A program made the translations under genes and the position numbers. 64,000 bases of DNA from Streptomyces sp. ACA25 (GTDB taxonomy: Bacteria; Actinomycetota; Actinomycetes; Streptomycetales; Streptomycetaceae), in assembly GCF_028200735.1 (NCBI RefSeq), contig NZ_JAQKPV010000004.1:186001-250000 (forward strand). The letters run 5' to 3'. Under the pieces are notes generated by a model. It was not told the origin of the DNA and did not search any database. It worked only from the letters and a program-made list of their open reading frames with translations. Each line of letters begins with the position of its first letter. The first letter of the stretch is position 1. Shown here piece by piece: positions 17,082 to 25,027 of the stretch.

Positions 17082-17438
17082 ATGACAGCCTTACGAATGC
17101 GAAGCTGGCGCCTGATCGGCGCCCTGACCGCCGCGATGCTTCTTCTGACCGGGGCGCAGGCCGCGGCCGGCACGCAGTCCCAGCAGGCTGCGGAGCTAAG
17201 CGAAGTCACCACTCAGGTGGCTGACATGTCTTGGTCGTGCACGATTCCGTCCGGCTACACCTACGACCGATATCAGTTCACGAGTAATTGCTACGGTCAG
17301 TCGTACTGGTATCGCGTCCGGGTCCCGGCCGACAACATGTGGTCGTGCACGATTCCGTCCGGCTACACCTACGACCGATATCAGTTCACAAGCAATTGCT
17401 ACGGTCAGTCGCAGTGGTACCGCATCCGGGCTGTCTGA
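17082..17438 (+). CDS. Small secreted protein with two near-identical repeats
   Basis: Protein of 118 residues. A signal peptide (residues 1-30, basic start then ALTAAMLLLTGAQAAAG) is followed by two copies of a 36-residue unit containing WSCTIPSGYTYDRYQFTSNC, each with two Cys and many aromatic residues. The copies are almost identical in DNA too (17232 and 17340, period 108), so the duplication is recent. AAAGGAG lies six bases before the ATG. It ends 77 bases before array A. Extracellular function unknown; the paired Cys suggest one disulfide per repeat. Confidence 0.75.
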   Translation: MTALRMRSWRLIGALTAAMLLLTGAQAAAGTQSQQAAELSEVTTQVADMSWSCTIPSGYTYDRYQFTSNCYGQSYWYRVRVPADNMWSCTIPSGYTYDRYQFTSNCYGQSQWYRIRAV

Positions 17439-17515
17439 CGCCGATGGCTTGATGTGGGTTGCGCGGTGCCCCGGATGGGGTTGCCCTCGACTCGGGATCG
17501 GCCGCTTCTCCGCAT

Positions 17516-18216
17516 GGGACCATCCCCGCATGCGCGGGGAGCACGCCGAGTTCGCACCTCGACCGGGGCCGTTCTTGGGACCATCCCCGCATGCGCGGGG
17601 AGCACCGCCCAGCACGCCCACGCCGACGGCACCAACGCGGGACCATCCCCGCATGCGCGGGGAGCACAAGCGGAGACGCTGACGGACGCGGTGCTCACCG
17701 GGACCATCCCCGCATGCGCGGGGAGCACACGCTGCCCGCGGTTGTGCGTACCCCACCCGGGGGACCATCCCCGCATGCGCGGGAAGCACTGCTCCCTCGG
17801 ATCCGAGCTGCCGATCGATGTGGGACCATCCCCGCATGCGCGGGGAGCACGACATGGCGCGCTCCGAGGAGGGGTCAGCGGAAGGACCATCCCCGCATGC
17901 GCGGGGAGCACCGACTCACTCTCGTATTGGAAGAGGGAAACGAGGGACCATCCCCGCATGCGCGGGGAGCACAGTGCGACCGCACGACGGACCGGGCCCG
18001 GCTCAGGACCATCCCCGCATGCGCGGGGAGCACGTCGCCAGGCGGATGTACCCGTGAATCGTCCGGGGACCATCCCCGCATGCGCGGGGAGCACCGTCTG
18101 TAGTCATGGCTGGAGCCTCTTTCGTCGGGACCATCCCCGCATGCGCGGGGAGCACGGGGGTACCGTGACAATGCCACGGCATTTGGCGGGACCATCCCCG
18201 CATGCGCGGGGAGCAC
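17516..18216 (-). CRISPR. CRISPR array A: 12 repeats, 11 spacers (type I-E)
   Basis: The 29-base repeats start at 17516, 17577, 17639, 17700, 17761, 17822, 17883, 17944, 18005, 18066, 18127 and 18188. Spacers are 32 bases, one 33 (17606-17638). The core is the palindrome CCCCGCATGCGCGGGG. Read as crRNA the repeat is on the minus strand and its 3' end gives the 8-base handle ATGGTCCC. Variants: GGGAAGCAC in repeat 5, and A for G at the first base of repeats 7 and 9. The leader is on the right, so new spacers enter near 18188. Confidence 0.98.
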
Positions 18217-18287
18217 ACTTGCTGGCCTGCGTGTTTATCGGCGGTGGAGGCCCGATTCCTTTACTTCTCGAAATTCCGACATGTTGC
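18217..18287 (-). promoter_or_regulatory. Leader of CRISPR array A
   Basis: Lies next to the last repeat and is nearly identical to the sequence beside array B (21727-21797). On the transcribed strand it contains GATAAACACGCAGG next to the repeat, a motif also found beside array C. It should hold the array promoter and the Cas1-Cas2 integration signal. The rest of the gap to 18432 shows no gene. Confidence 0.85.
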
Positions 18288-18432
18288 ACATGAGGGACGC
18301 ATCTCCCTCCTGGGTGTCTTCTGTCACGTGGTGAGTTCGCGCAATCCTACGACCAACTGTCTTCGGTCAGCGGGGGAACGGGCGGTCTTTCCTCGAGCTC
18401 GTAGGCATCTGAGGCCCCGAACTCGCGCTCGT

Positions 18433-18714
18433 TCAGGGCCGCTGAGCCCACCGGTGGCCGGAAGGCTGAGGTGGTGGGTCCTTCATTCTGGCGCGCCAGG
18501 GCCGGGTGATGGTCTGTGTGTAGGCCAGGTGGTGAAGTTGGGCGGCGTGGTGGAGCTGCCAGTCCTGGGCGGTGCCGAACTCCACTCTCGTGTGGGACTT
18601 GGCGCCGCACGCATCGCAGGTCATGCGATAGGTGGCGGGGGCGGCGTCTGCTGCGCTGTCGGGTTCACTGACCCAGAGTGTGGGGCGCAGCATGGTGCGC
18701 GGGCGGGAGAACAT
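18433..18714 (-). CDS. Small zinc-ribbon-like protein (DUF7848-like)
   Basis: Protein of 93 residues with a CxxC pair in YRMTCDACGAKSHTRVEF and the tryptophan-rich ending TRPWRARM seen in a family of small streptomycete proteins. The family name is from memory of the pattern. ATG at 18714 overlaps the stop of the upstream frame (TGATG). It is last in a leftward group of four coupled genes starting with an RsbW-like ATPase. A single metal site is plausible; function unknown. Confidence 0.65.
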   Translation of the reverse strand: MFSRPRTMLRPTLWVSEPDSAADAAPATYRMTCDACGAKSHTRVEFGTAQDWQLHHAAQLHHLAYTQTITRPWRARMKDPPPQPSGHRWAQRP

Positions 18715-18974
18715 CAGGACGTGCTTCCTGGCTTGTTGTTGGGCGGGGCGTGGAAGGTGAGTTGCGGGAGTAGCCATGCCGAGACTGGGGATAGTGCACG
18801 GATGCGCTTGGCCTTCTCGATGTCCGTCAGTGGCCTGGCTCCCGTACCCGACAGAGGTGGCGAGTTGTCCGCCGACTGGGACTGGGCGGAGGGGCGGTTC
18901 AGGTCTTGCGCGTTGCTTCCTTCTCGGCTTGTGGTGTTGGGTCGTGGGGGACGGGGCGCAGTGCGAGTTCCCAT
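18714..18974 (-). CDS. Small hypothetical protein in the ATPase gene group
   Basis: Possible protein of 86 residues. The C-terminal half (GARPLTDIEKAKRIRALSPV) is strongly helical and charged; the N-terminal half is Pro/Ser-rich. The ATG at 18974 makes it overlap the preceding gene by 76 bases; no better start was found. Its stop overlaps the ATG of the next gene (TGATG), which argues that it is translated. I do not recognise a family. Confidence 0.42.
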   Translation of the reverse strand: MGTRTAPRPPRPNTTSREGSNAQDLNRPSAQSQSADNSPPLSGTGARPLTDIEKAKRIRALSPVSAWLLPQLTFHAPPNNKPGSTS

Positions 18975-19258
18975 AGGCAGTCGGCTCCGGTGCAGGTGTA
19001 GAAGACCGCCTGGCCGGACTGGAGAAGTCGCCTGGTGCGAGTGCCGGCCACGTCGTGTGCCCAGGTGAGGAACTGGGTCGCGGTGGTGGGTTCATGGCGC
19101 CCGAGGCTGGCGGCAATCTGACTTGCGCGTTCTGCGGCCCAGCGCTGCACGTCACCGGCCCGGAGGGCGAAGCTGTCTCCCAGGTGGAACATGCACGGTT
19201 CAGGGTCGGCGCAGTAAGCGATGGCCTCGGCTCGGTAGGCGCAAGGCGGCGCGCTCAA
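18899..19258 (-). CDS. Hypothetical protein coupled to the RsbW-like ATPase
   Basis: Protein of 119 residues starting at TTG 19258, which overlaps the TGA of the ATPase gene (TTGA) and has AGGAGG five bases upstream, so translational coupling is very likely. Four Cys in the N-terminal and C-terminal parts (PPCAYR, AYCADPEPC, FYTCTGADC) suggest a metal site. The middle is helical (DVQRWAAERASQIAASLG). I recognise it only as a type of small protein found beside XRE/DUF397 modules in streptomycetes; no function is assigned. Confidence 0.68.
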   Translation of the reverse strand: MSAPPCAYRAEAIAYCADPEPCMFHLGDSFALRAGDVQRWAAERASQIAASLGRHEPTTATQFLTWAHDVAGTRTRRLLQSGQAVFYTCTGADCLWELALRPVPHDPTPQAEKEATRKT

Positions 19259-19680
19259 GAGCCCTCCTGGTTTACGGTCACGAGTGGGACGGTGAACCAC
19301 ACCCACTTCCCGTCCGGCGTGCAGACGTAGCCCAGCGCCCGGGTCATCTCCCGCAGCAGCCACAAGCCCCGACCGCTCTCTTCCTCCGCGTCCGGTACAA
19401 GTACGGCGGGCACCTTCAGGGATCGGTCGAACACCTGGGCCAGCACTGCGTCGTCCACCCGACGTACCTCCAGCCGGCACCGCCGGTCCTCCACGTGTCG
19501 GCACACATTGGACAGCAGCTCGGACACCCCCAACCGCACCACTTCCACCGCGCCCCGGTCGCCACCCAGCGCGGCAACAGCCGTGCCCGCTTCGCCGCGC
19601 CAGTGAGCAAGGTCTTGCACAGTCACTTTCAGCGCCCACACCCCACCGATGTGGTCGACGCCTTGCTTCGTCACTGTCAT
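19255..19680 (-). CDS. RsbW-like ATP-binding protein (anti-sigma kinase fold)
   Basis: Protein of 141 residues with the HATPase_c fold of anti-sigma factor kinases. The N box is VRLGVSELLSNVCRHV near residue 50 and the G box EEESGRGLWLLREMTRALG near residue 100. GGAGG precedes the ATG at 19680; an upstream in-frame ATG at 19698 lacks a ribosome site. It is divergent from an XRE/DUF397 pair, a very common streptomycete grouping. A role in a partner-switch signalling path is inferred from the fold; the partner is not known. Confidence 0.85.
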   Translation of the reverse strand: MTVTKQGVDHIGGVWALKVTVQDLAHWRGEAGTAVAALGGDRGAVEVVRLGVSELLSNVCRHVEDRRCRLEVRRVDDAVLAQVFDRSLKVPAVLVPDAEEESGRGLWLLREMTRALGYVCTPDGKWVWFTVPLVTVNQEGS

Positions 19681-19818
19681 GGGCACCTCCGGCGCCATGG
19701 AGGCGCTCTCTGTCGTCAGGGCACGGGTGCGTGCATGCGCATGCCGTCATGGTTCAGTCACGGTGAGTGCGCACGTCATACGTTGCAGCATCACTGAGGG
19801 GACGTCAATTCACCTGAC

Positions 19819-19830
19819 TGTCAATTGACA
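19819..19830. promoter_or_regulatory. Palindrome TGTCAATTGACA between divergent modules
   Basis: Perfect 12-bp palindrome containing a TTGACA -35-like hexamer, preceded by another GTCAATT at 19803. It lies between the ATPase group (leftward) and the XRE gene (rightward, candidate promoter TTGGAT 19873 and TAACCT 19895). A binding site for the XRE protein is possible. Confidence 0.4.
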
Positions 19831-19931
19831 AGTCATATGGTCGACAAGAAATCTGAACTGCCTTTACGTCACTTGGATAGGGCTGCACCTGCGGTAACCT
19901 CACCTCGCATCAGGCCGGTCAAGGAGGGGCG

Positions 19932-20801
19932 ATGGCTACCCGTACGAGCACTCTGCTCATGTCGCGCATCGGGCTGGGGAGGGCGCTGCGACGCCTTCGG
20001 GACGACAACGACATGACCATCGCCGAGGTGGCCGCGAAGCTGCGCTGTGATGAGTCGCTGATCAGCAGGATCGAGACCGGCAAGCGGCCCTGCTCGCACA
20101 TCCACTTCTCCAGGCTGATGACCCTCTACGAGGCGCCTGAGCCTGAACGCGAGAAGCTCGCTCAACTACACGCCGAGACTCGCGAGCGCCGTCAGCCCTG
20201 GTGGTCTCAGTACAGCGACATCATCAGTGCGAACTATGAGCGCTTCCTTGCCTTCGAAGACGCTGCGGAAAGAGTGCTCGAATTCCAGTTTGGGTTGCTG
20301 CCAGGTCTGTTGCAGACTGAAGGCTATGCGAGGGCGGTCACCGGCGTGGGGTTCGACTCTCTCGGACCTGACCAAGTGGACGGTTTGGTTGAGGTGCGGA
20401 TGGTGAGGCAGCGCAAGCGACTGCACGACACCACTCGGCCGCTCGTATGCATGTACGTCGTCACTCAAGCAGCACTGGAGTTCCAAGTGGGAGGCCGGGA
20501 GGTACACAGGCAGCAGTTGGGCCATCTGTTGGAGCTATCGGATCATGAACGGGTGGCCATCCAGGTCATCCCCTATGAGAAGGGTGAGGAGGGCTGCCAG
20601 ATCGGTGGCTTCATGATCTTCGAATTTCCGGGCGACATGCCCGAGGTGGCCTTCGGTGAGTCGGTGGCGGGAAACGCCGTCTTGGACGACCCTCGCGACT
20701 TGCGGCGCATGCGTCGTCTCCACAGAGGACTCACCGCCGTAGCTCTCAGCGAATCTGACACCAAGAGCCTCATCATGCGCACGAGAGACAGGAGAAACTG
20801 A
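19932..20801 (+). CDS. XRE-family regulator with DUF5753 domain
   Basis: Protein of 289 residues. An N-terminal helix-turn-helix (MTIAEVAAKLRCDESLISRI, residues 28-47) is followed by the long DUF5753 domain typical of actinobacteria (FGLLPGLLQTEGYARAV near residue 120, VTQAALEFQVGG near 180). GGAGGGG precedes the ATG. It overlaps the DUF397 gene by one base (TGATG). In Streptomyces, such pairs (for example WhiJ and its DUF397 partner) act as DNA-binding repressor plus small modulator; the target here is unknown. Confidence 0.9.
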   Translation: MATRTSTLLMSRIGLGRALRRLRDDNDMTIAEVAAKLRCDESLISRIETGKRPCSHIHFSRLMTLYEAPEPEREKLAQLHAETRERRQPWWSQYSDIISANYERFLAFEDAAERVLEFQFGLLPGLLQTEGYARAVTGVGFDSLGPDQVDGLVEVRMVRQRKRLHDTTRPLVCMYVVTQAALEFQVGGREVHRQQLGHLLELSDHERVAIQVIPYEKGEEGCQIGGFMIFEFPGDMPEVAFGESVAGNAVLDDPRDLRRMRRLHRGLTAVALSESDTKSLIMRTRDRRN

Positions 20802-21025
20802 TGGAGAAGCAAGACTTGTACGCGATCGACCCGGCTTTGCTGTCCTGGAGGAAGAGCAGTCTTACGGCAAATTCTGGCCAGTGCTTTGAGCTCTCTGCAC
20901 TCCCGGGAGGCGGTGTGGCCGTCCGGGACTCGAAGAACCCGAGCCGCCCGCACCTCTGCTTTACGGCTGCGGAGTGGGCAGCTTTCAAAGGTGGCATAGC
21001 CCTCGGCGACTTCGACGACCTTTGA
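20801..21025 (+). CDS. DUF397 protein
   Basis: Protein of 74 residues with the DUF397 pattern: LSWRKSSLTANSGQCFELS, then GGGVAVRDSKNPSRPHLCF and FTAAEWAAFKGGI. It is the usual small partner of the XRE regulator upstream, with which it is translationally coupled. Its stop codon lies one base from the distal end of CRISPR array B. Confidence 0.9.
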   Translation: MEKQDLYAIDPALLSWRKSSLTANSGQCFELSALPGGGVAVRDSKNPSRPHLCFTAAEWAAFKGGIALGDFDDL

Positions 21026-21026
21026 T

Positions 21027-21726
21027 TGCACCATCCCCGCATGCGCGGGGAGCACGAGCGCGCCGGAGACAAGGCGTACGGCGGGAAGGGACCATCCCCG
21101 CATGCGCGGGGAGCACGGTCAGCACCACACAGAACAGCCCCGGCCGGAGGGGCCATCCCCGCATGCGCGGGGAGCACGCGCACGGGATTTCCGCGGCGGA
21201 CGCGGAGACGGGACCATCCCCGCATGCGCGGGGAGCACGAGGCCGAGGCCGTCCCCGAGGTGCCGTTCGGGGGACCATCCCCGCATGCGCGGGGAGCACC
21301 ACTGCGTGGGCACGCCTACGGCGTTATACCGGGGACCATCCCCGCATGCGCGGGGAGCACGGACTCCGCCAGGGTGCGCCAGGCGGAGATGCGGGACCAT
21401 CCCCGCATGCGCGGGGAGCACCGAAGCCCTCGAAAATCCCGGGGGCGACCATGAGGACCATCCCCGCATGCGCGGGGAGCACATTCGGTGCCCCGGACGG
21501 AATCCATCCGGGTTGGGACCATCCCCGCATGCGCGGGGAGCACGATCGCGCGTAGTAGAGGTGTCGATCACCAGCGGGACCATCCCCGCATGCGCGGGGA
21601 GCACACGTGCCGTCAATCCAGCCGTGCGCATCAACCGGGACCATCCCCGCATGCGCGGGGAGCACGGCCGCGCGGTGGATCTCCGGACACGCTGACGAGG
21701 ACCATCCCCGCATGCGCGGGGAGCAC
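21027..21726 (-). CRISPR. CRISPR array B: 12 repeats, 11 spacers (type I-E)
   Basis: The 29-base repeats start every 61 bases from 21027 to 21698, with all spacers 32 bases. The repeat is the same as in arrays A and C. The leftmost repeat is degenerate at its outer end (TGC for GGG), as expected of the leader-distal end; repeat 3 has GGGGCC and repeats 8 and 12 begin with A. The leader is on the right, towards cas3, and transcription runs leftward. The array begins directly after the DUF397 stop codon. Confidence 0.98.
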
Positions 21727-21797
21727 ACTTGCTGACCTGCGTGTTTATCGGCGGTGGAGGCCCGATTCCTTTACTTCTCGAAAATCCGACACAACGG
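21727..21797 (-). promoter_or_regulatory. Leader of CRISPR array B
   Basis: About 70 bases nearly identical to the leader of array A, with GATAAACACGCAGGTCAGCA (transcribed strand) against the repeat. The remaining sequence to 22021 should contain the cas3 promoter; I see no gene in it. Confidence 0.85.
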
Positions 21798-22021
21798 TCA
21801 TCAGTGACGAATCTCCTGAAGTGTTGCTCGGCGGTTGGCGCTTACACCATCCTACGGTTCGCGCTGGTCGTCGGCAGTGACACTTCCGTAGAGGGGTCCC
21901 GCCGGCAGTCCCCAGGTCGGGGGGCGTGGCGGGCTGGTGCGGGCGGGGCAGGGTACAGGCCAGCGGGCGAGTGCGGAGGACTTCGGTGATCTTCCTTCTC
22001 TTCCTGGCAGTCTGCGTTTAA

Positions 22022-25000
22022 ATGCTTTTCATGACTGCTGACGACGCCTTATGCGCTTGGTCCGGGACCCTGAGCCCGGCGGCGTCCTCGGCATGGGCGA
22101 AGCACGACCGGGACACCGACGGCTGGTTGCCGTTGTGGCGGCACATGGCGGACTCGGCGGCTGTGGCGGGGAAGCTGTGGGACGAGTGGCTGCCTGCCAA
22201 GGTGCGAGGGCTGATCGCTGAGGCATTGCCCGGTGGCGCGGCGGATGCCCGACGGCTCGCTGTCTGGCTCGCCGCCACGCACGACATCGGCAAGGCGACG
22301 CCCGCGTTCGCGTGCCAGGTGGAAGGGCTTGCCGACCGTATGCGTGCGGCCGGTCTGGAAATGCCGTTGCAGAAGCAGATGGCTGACCGACAGCTGGCGC
22401 CGCACGGTCTCGCCGGCCAACTGCTGCTTCAACAGTGGCTGATGGACCGGTATGTCTGGGCGAAGCGGGCCACCCTGCCGTTCGTGATCGTCGCCGGTGG
22501 CCACCACGGGGTGCCGCCGGGCAACTCCGACATTCAGCAACTGGCCGTCCATCCCGCGCTGCTGCGCACCCCCGGGAGTGAAGCGCAGTGGGGGCGTGTG
22601 CAGGAGGAGTTGCTTGACGCGGCGGCTGCCGCCTGCGGAGTTCGGGAGGGTCTGGAGTCGTGGCAGCGAGTGAAGCTGCCGCAGCCGGTGCAGGTGCTGC
22701 TCACCGCGCTGGTGATCGTGGCCGACTGGATCGCGAGCAACCCGGAGTTGTTTCCGTATTTCCCGCAGGAGACCAGGTCCGGTGCGGTCCGCGTCGAAGG
22801 GGCGTGGCGCGGACTGGATCTTCCTGCTCCCTGGTCGGCGAGCGAACCCACGGAGGACGCGCCGGATCTGTTCGCCGCCCGGTTCCAGCTGCCGCCGGGC
22901 GCGCGGATCCGGCCGGTGCAGGAAGCGGCGGTCCGGATGGCGCGGGAGATGACCGCGCCCGGGCTGATGGTCATCGAGGCCCCGATGGGTGAGGGCAAGA
23001 CGGAGGCTGCGCTGGCGGTCGCCGAGATCTTCGCCGCCCGCTCGGGTGCCGGGGGCTGCTTCGTCGCACTGCCGACGATGGCCACCGGGAACGCGATGTT
23101 CCCCCGGTTGCTGTCCTGGCTCAACCGGTTGCCGGACGCACGAACCGGCGGAAGAGCGGACGAGCGGAACGGTGCCGGTACGGGTGCCGGAGCGCATTCG
23201 GTGTTCCTCGCCCACTCCAAGGCCGGGCTCAATGAGGACTACGCCGAGCTCATGCGCGAGGGAAGCCGACATCGTCCGGTCGCCGACGTCGACCGGGACG
23301 GCGGTGGCGATCAGCGTGCGCACCGGGCTGATGTGCAGTCCGCGTCTGCCGAGCTGGTCGCGCACCACTGGCTGCGGGGGCGCAAGAAGGGCATGCTGTC
23401 CTCCTTCGTCGTCGGCACGATCGACCAACTGCTGTTCGCCGGGCTGAAGAGCCGCCACCTGGCGCTGCGGCACCTGGCGGTCGCGGGCAAGGTCGTCGTG
23501 ATCGACGAGGCGCACGCCTACGACACGTACATGAATGCGTACCTGGACCGGGTGCTGTCCTGGCTGGGGGCCTACCGGGTGCCGGTCCTGGTGCTGTCCG
23601 CCACCCTGCCGGCCGGCCGGCGCCGCGAGCTCGCCGAGTCCTATGCCGGCGCGGCTGCCGGGGCAGCCGAGTTCGCCGACGTGGGCGCGGCGGACGGGTA
23701 CCCACTGCTCACCGCGGTGGCGCCGGGTGCGGCGCCCCGGATCGCGCAGCCCGGTGCGTCCGGGCGCCGGACCGCCGTACAGGTGGAACGGCTGGACGAC
23801 GACGTCGAGCTGCTGGCCGACCGGCTGTCGGACGAACTGTCCGGGGGCGGCTGCGCACTGGTGGTGCGCAACACGGTGGACCGGGTACTGGAGACCGCCC
23901 GCTGTCTGCGGGAGCGCTTCGGTACGGACCGCATCACGGTGGCGCACGCGCGGTTCCTGGATCTGGACAGGGCGGAGAACGACGCCGCCCTGGTGGCCGG
24001 CTTCGGCCCCCCTGACCGTGCGAATGTCCGGAGACCGGAAGGCGCGCACATCGTGATCGCCAGCCAGGTGGCGGAGCAGTCCCTCGACATCGACTTCGAC
24101 CTGCTGGTCACCGACCTGTGCCCGGTTGACCTGCTGCTTCAGCGGATGGGCCGCCTGCACCGCCACCCACGCGGCGCCGGTCAGGCGGACCGGCCCGCGA
24201 AGCTGCGGGCGGCCCGTTGCCTGGTGACCGGTGCCGAGTGGAAGGCCGAGCCGCCCGAGCCGGTGACCGGGTCGGAGCGGGTCTACGGCTCCCACGCCCT
24301 GCTGCGCTCCCTAGCCGTCCTGGAACCCGCCCTGACCGCCCACCCGCCCCCCGGGGCGGCAGCGCGCCCCGGGCCCGCCCCGCACACCGGGGCGAGGAAC
24401 GTCGTGCGTCTTCCCGAGGACATCAGCGTGCTCGTCCAGCAGGCGTACGGCACCGGACCGGTGGGCCCGGAGCCCTGGCAGCAGGCGATGGGCCGGGCGC
24501 ACGAGGAACACCTGCGGGAGCGTGCGGTCAAGGTCGACAAGGCCGGCGCCTTCCTGCTCAACGCGCCGCGTCCGCCCGGCCGTCCCCTGGTGGGATGGAT
24601 CGAGGCGGGAGTGGGGGACGCCGATGACACCCGCGCGGGCCGGGCACAGGTCCGTGACAGCACGGAGAGCCTGGAAGTCTTCGTGGTGCAGAGGCTCACC
24701 GACGGCACTCTGACCACCGTGCCCTGGCTGACCCGGGGACGCGGGGGGCGCGAGCTCCCCACGGACGTGGTGCCCGAGCAGTGGCTCGCCCGCACGGTCG
24801 TGGCCAGTGGACTGCGGCTGCCGCACCACTTCTCCTACCCCGCCGTCCTCGACCGGGCCATCGAGGAACTCGAAACCGAGTGCGTCCCCGCCTGGCAGGC
24901 CCGGGAGTCGTACTGGCTGGCCGGGGAACTGCTGCTGATCCTCGACGAGGAGTGTCGCACCCGCCTGGCAGGGTTCGACCTCCGCTACACCCGATCCGAC

Positions 25001-25027
25001 GGCCTTGAGGTACACCGTGTCGACTGA
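22022..25027 (+). CDS. cas3: CRISPR-associated helicase-nuclease Cas3 (type I-E)
   Basis: Protein of 1001 residues that unwinds and degrades DNA marked by Cascade. The N-terminal HD nuclease domain shows His in LWRHMADSA near residue 41, THDIGKATP near 88 and GGHHGVPPG near 160. The superfamily 2 helicase follows: Walker A APMGEGKTEAAL near 321, DEAH box VIDEAHAYD near 493, SATLP near 525, and motifs V/VI in SQVAEQSLDIDFDLLVTDL and LLQRMGRLHRH. The length is usual for actinobacterial Cas3. The start is uncertain (ATG 22022 or 22031; no clear ribosome site). First gene of the eight-gene cas operon. Confidence 0.96.
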   Translation: MLFMTADDALCAWSGTLSPAASSAWAKHDRDTDGWLPLWRHMADSAAVAGKLWDEWLPAKVRGLIAEALPGGAADARRLAVWLAATHDIGKATPAFACQVEGLADRMRAAGLEMPLQKQMADRQLAPHGLAGQLLLQQWLMDRYVWAKRATLPFVIVAGGHHGVPPGNSDIQQLAVHPALLRTPGSEAQWGRVQEELLDAAAAACGVREGLESWQRVKLPQPVQVLLTALVIVADWIASNPELFPYFPQETRSGAVRVEGAWRGLDLPAPWSASEPTEDAPDLFAARFQLPPGARIRPVQEAAVRMAREMTAPGLMVIEAPMGEGKTEAALAVAEIFAARSGAGGCFVALPTMATGNAMFPRLLSWLNRLPDARTGGRADERNGAGTGAGAHSVFLAHSKAGLNEDYAELMREGSRHRPVADVDRDGGGDQRAHRADVQSASAELVAHHWLRGRKKGMLSSFVVGTIDQLLFAGLKSRHLALRHLAVAGKVVVIDEAHAYDTYMNAYLDRVLSWLGAYRVPVLVLSATLPAGRRRELAESYAGAAAGAAEFADVGAADGYPLLTAVAPGAAPRIAQPGASGRRTAVQVERLDDDVELLADRLSDELSGGGCALVVRNTVDRVLETARCLRERFGTDRITVAHARFLDLDRAENDAALVAGFGPPDRANVRRPEGAHIVIASQVAEQSLDIDFDLLVTDLCPVDLLLQRMGRLHRHPRGAGQADRPAKLRAARCLVTGAEWKAEPPEPVTGSERVYGSHALLRSLAVLEPALTAHPPPGAAARPGPAPHTGARNVVRLPEDISVLVQQAYGTGPVGPEPWQQAMGRAHEEHLRERAVKVDKAGAFLLNAPRPPGRPLVGWIEAGVGDADDTRAGRAQVRDSTESLEVFVVQRLTDGTLTTVPWLTRGRGGRELPTDVVPEQWLARTVVASGLRLPHHFSYPAVLDRAIEELETECVPAWQARESYWLAGELLLILDEECRTRLAGFDLRYTRSDGLEVHRVD

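Noticed and set aside
17405..18293. Open frames through the CRISPR arrays encoding repeated PRMRGWS or SPHARGA peptides
   Set aside because: They are translations of the repeats; the 61-base period, constant spacer length and leaders show these are arrays, not genes. The same applies to 21-21.7 kb and 31.5-32.7 kb.
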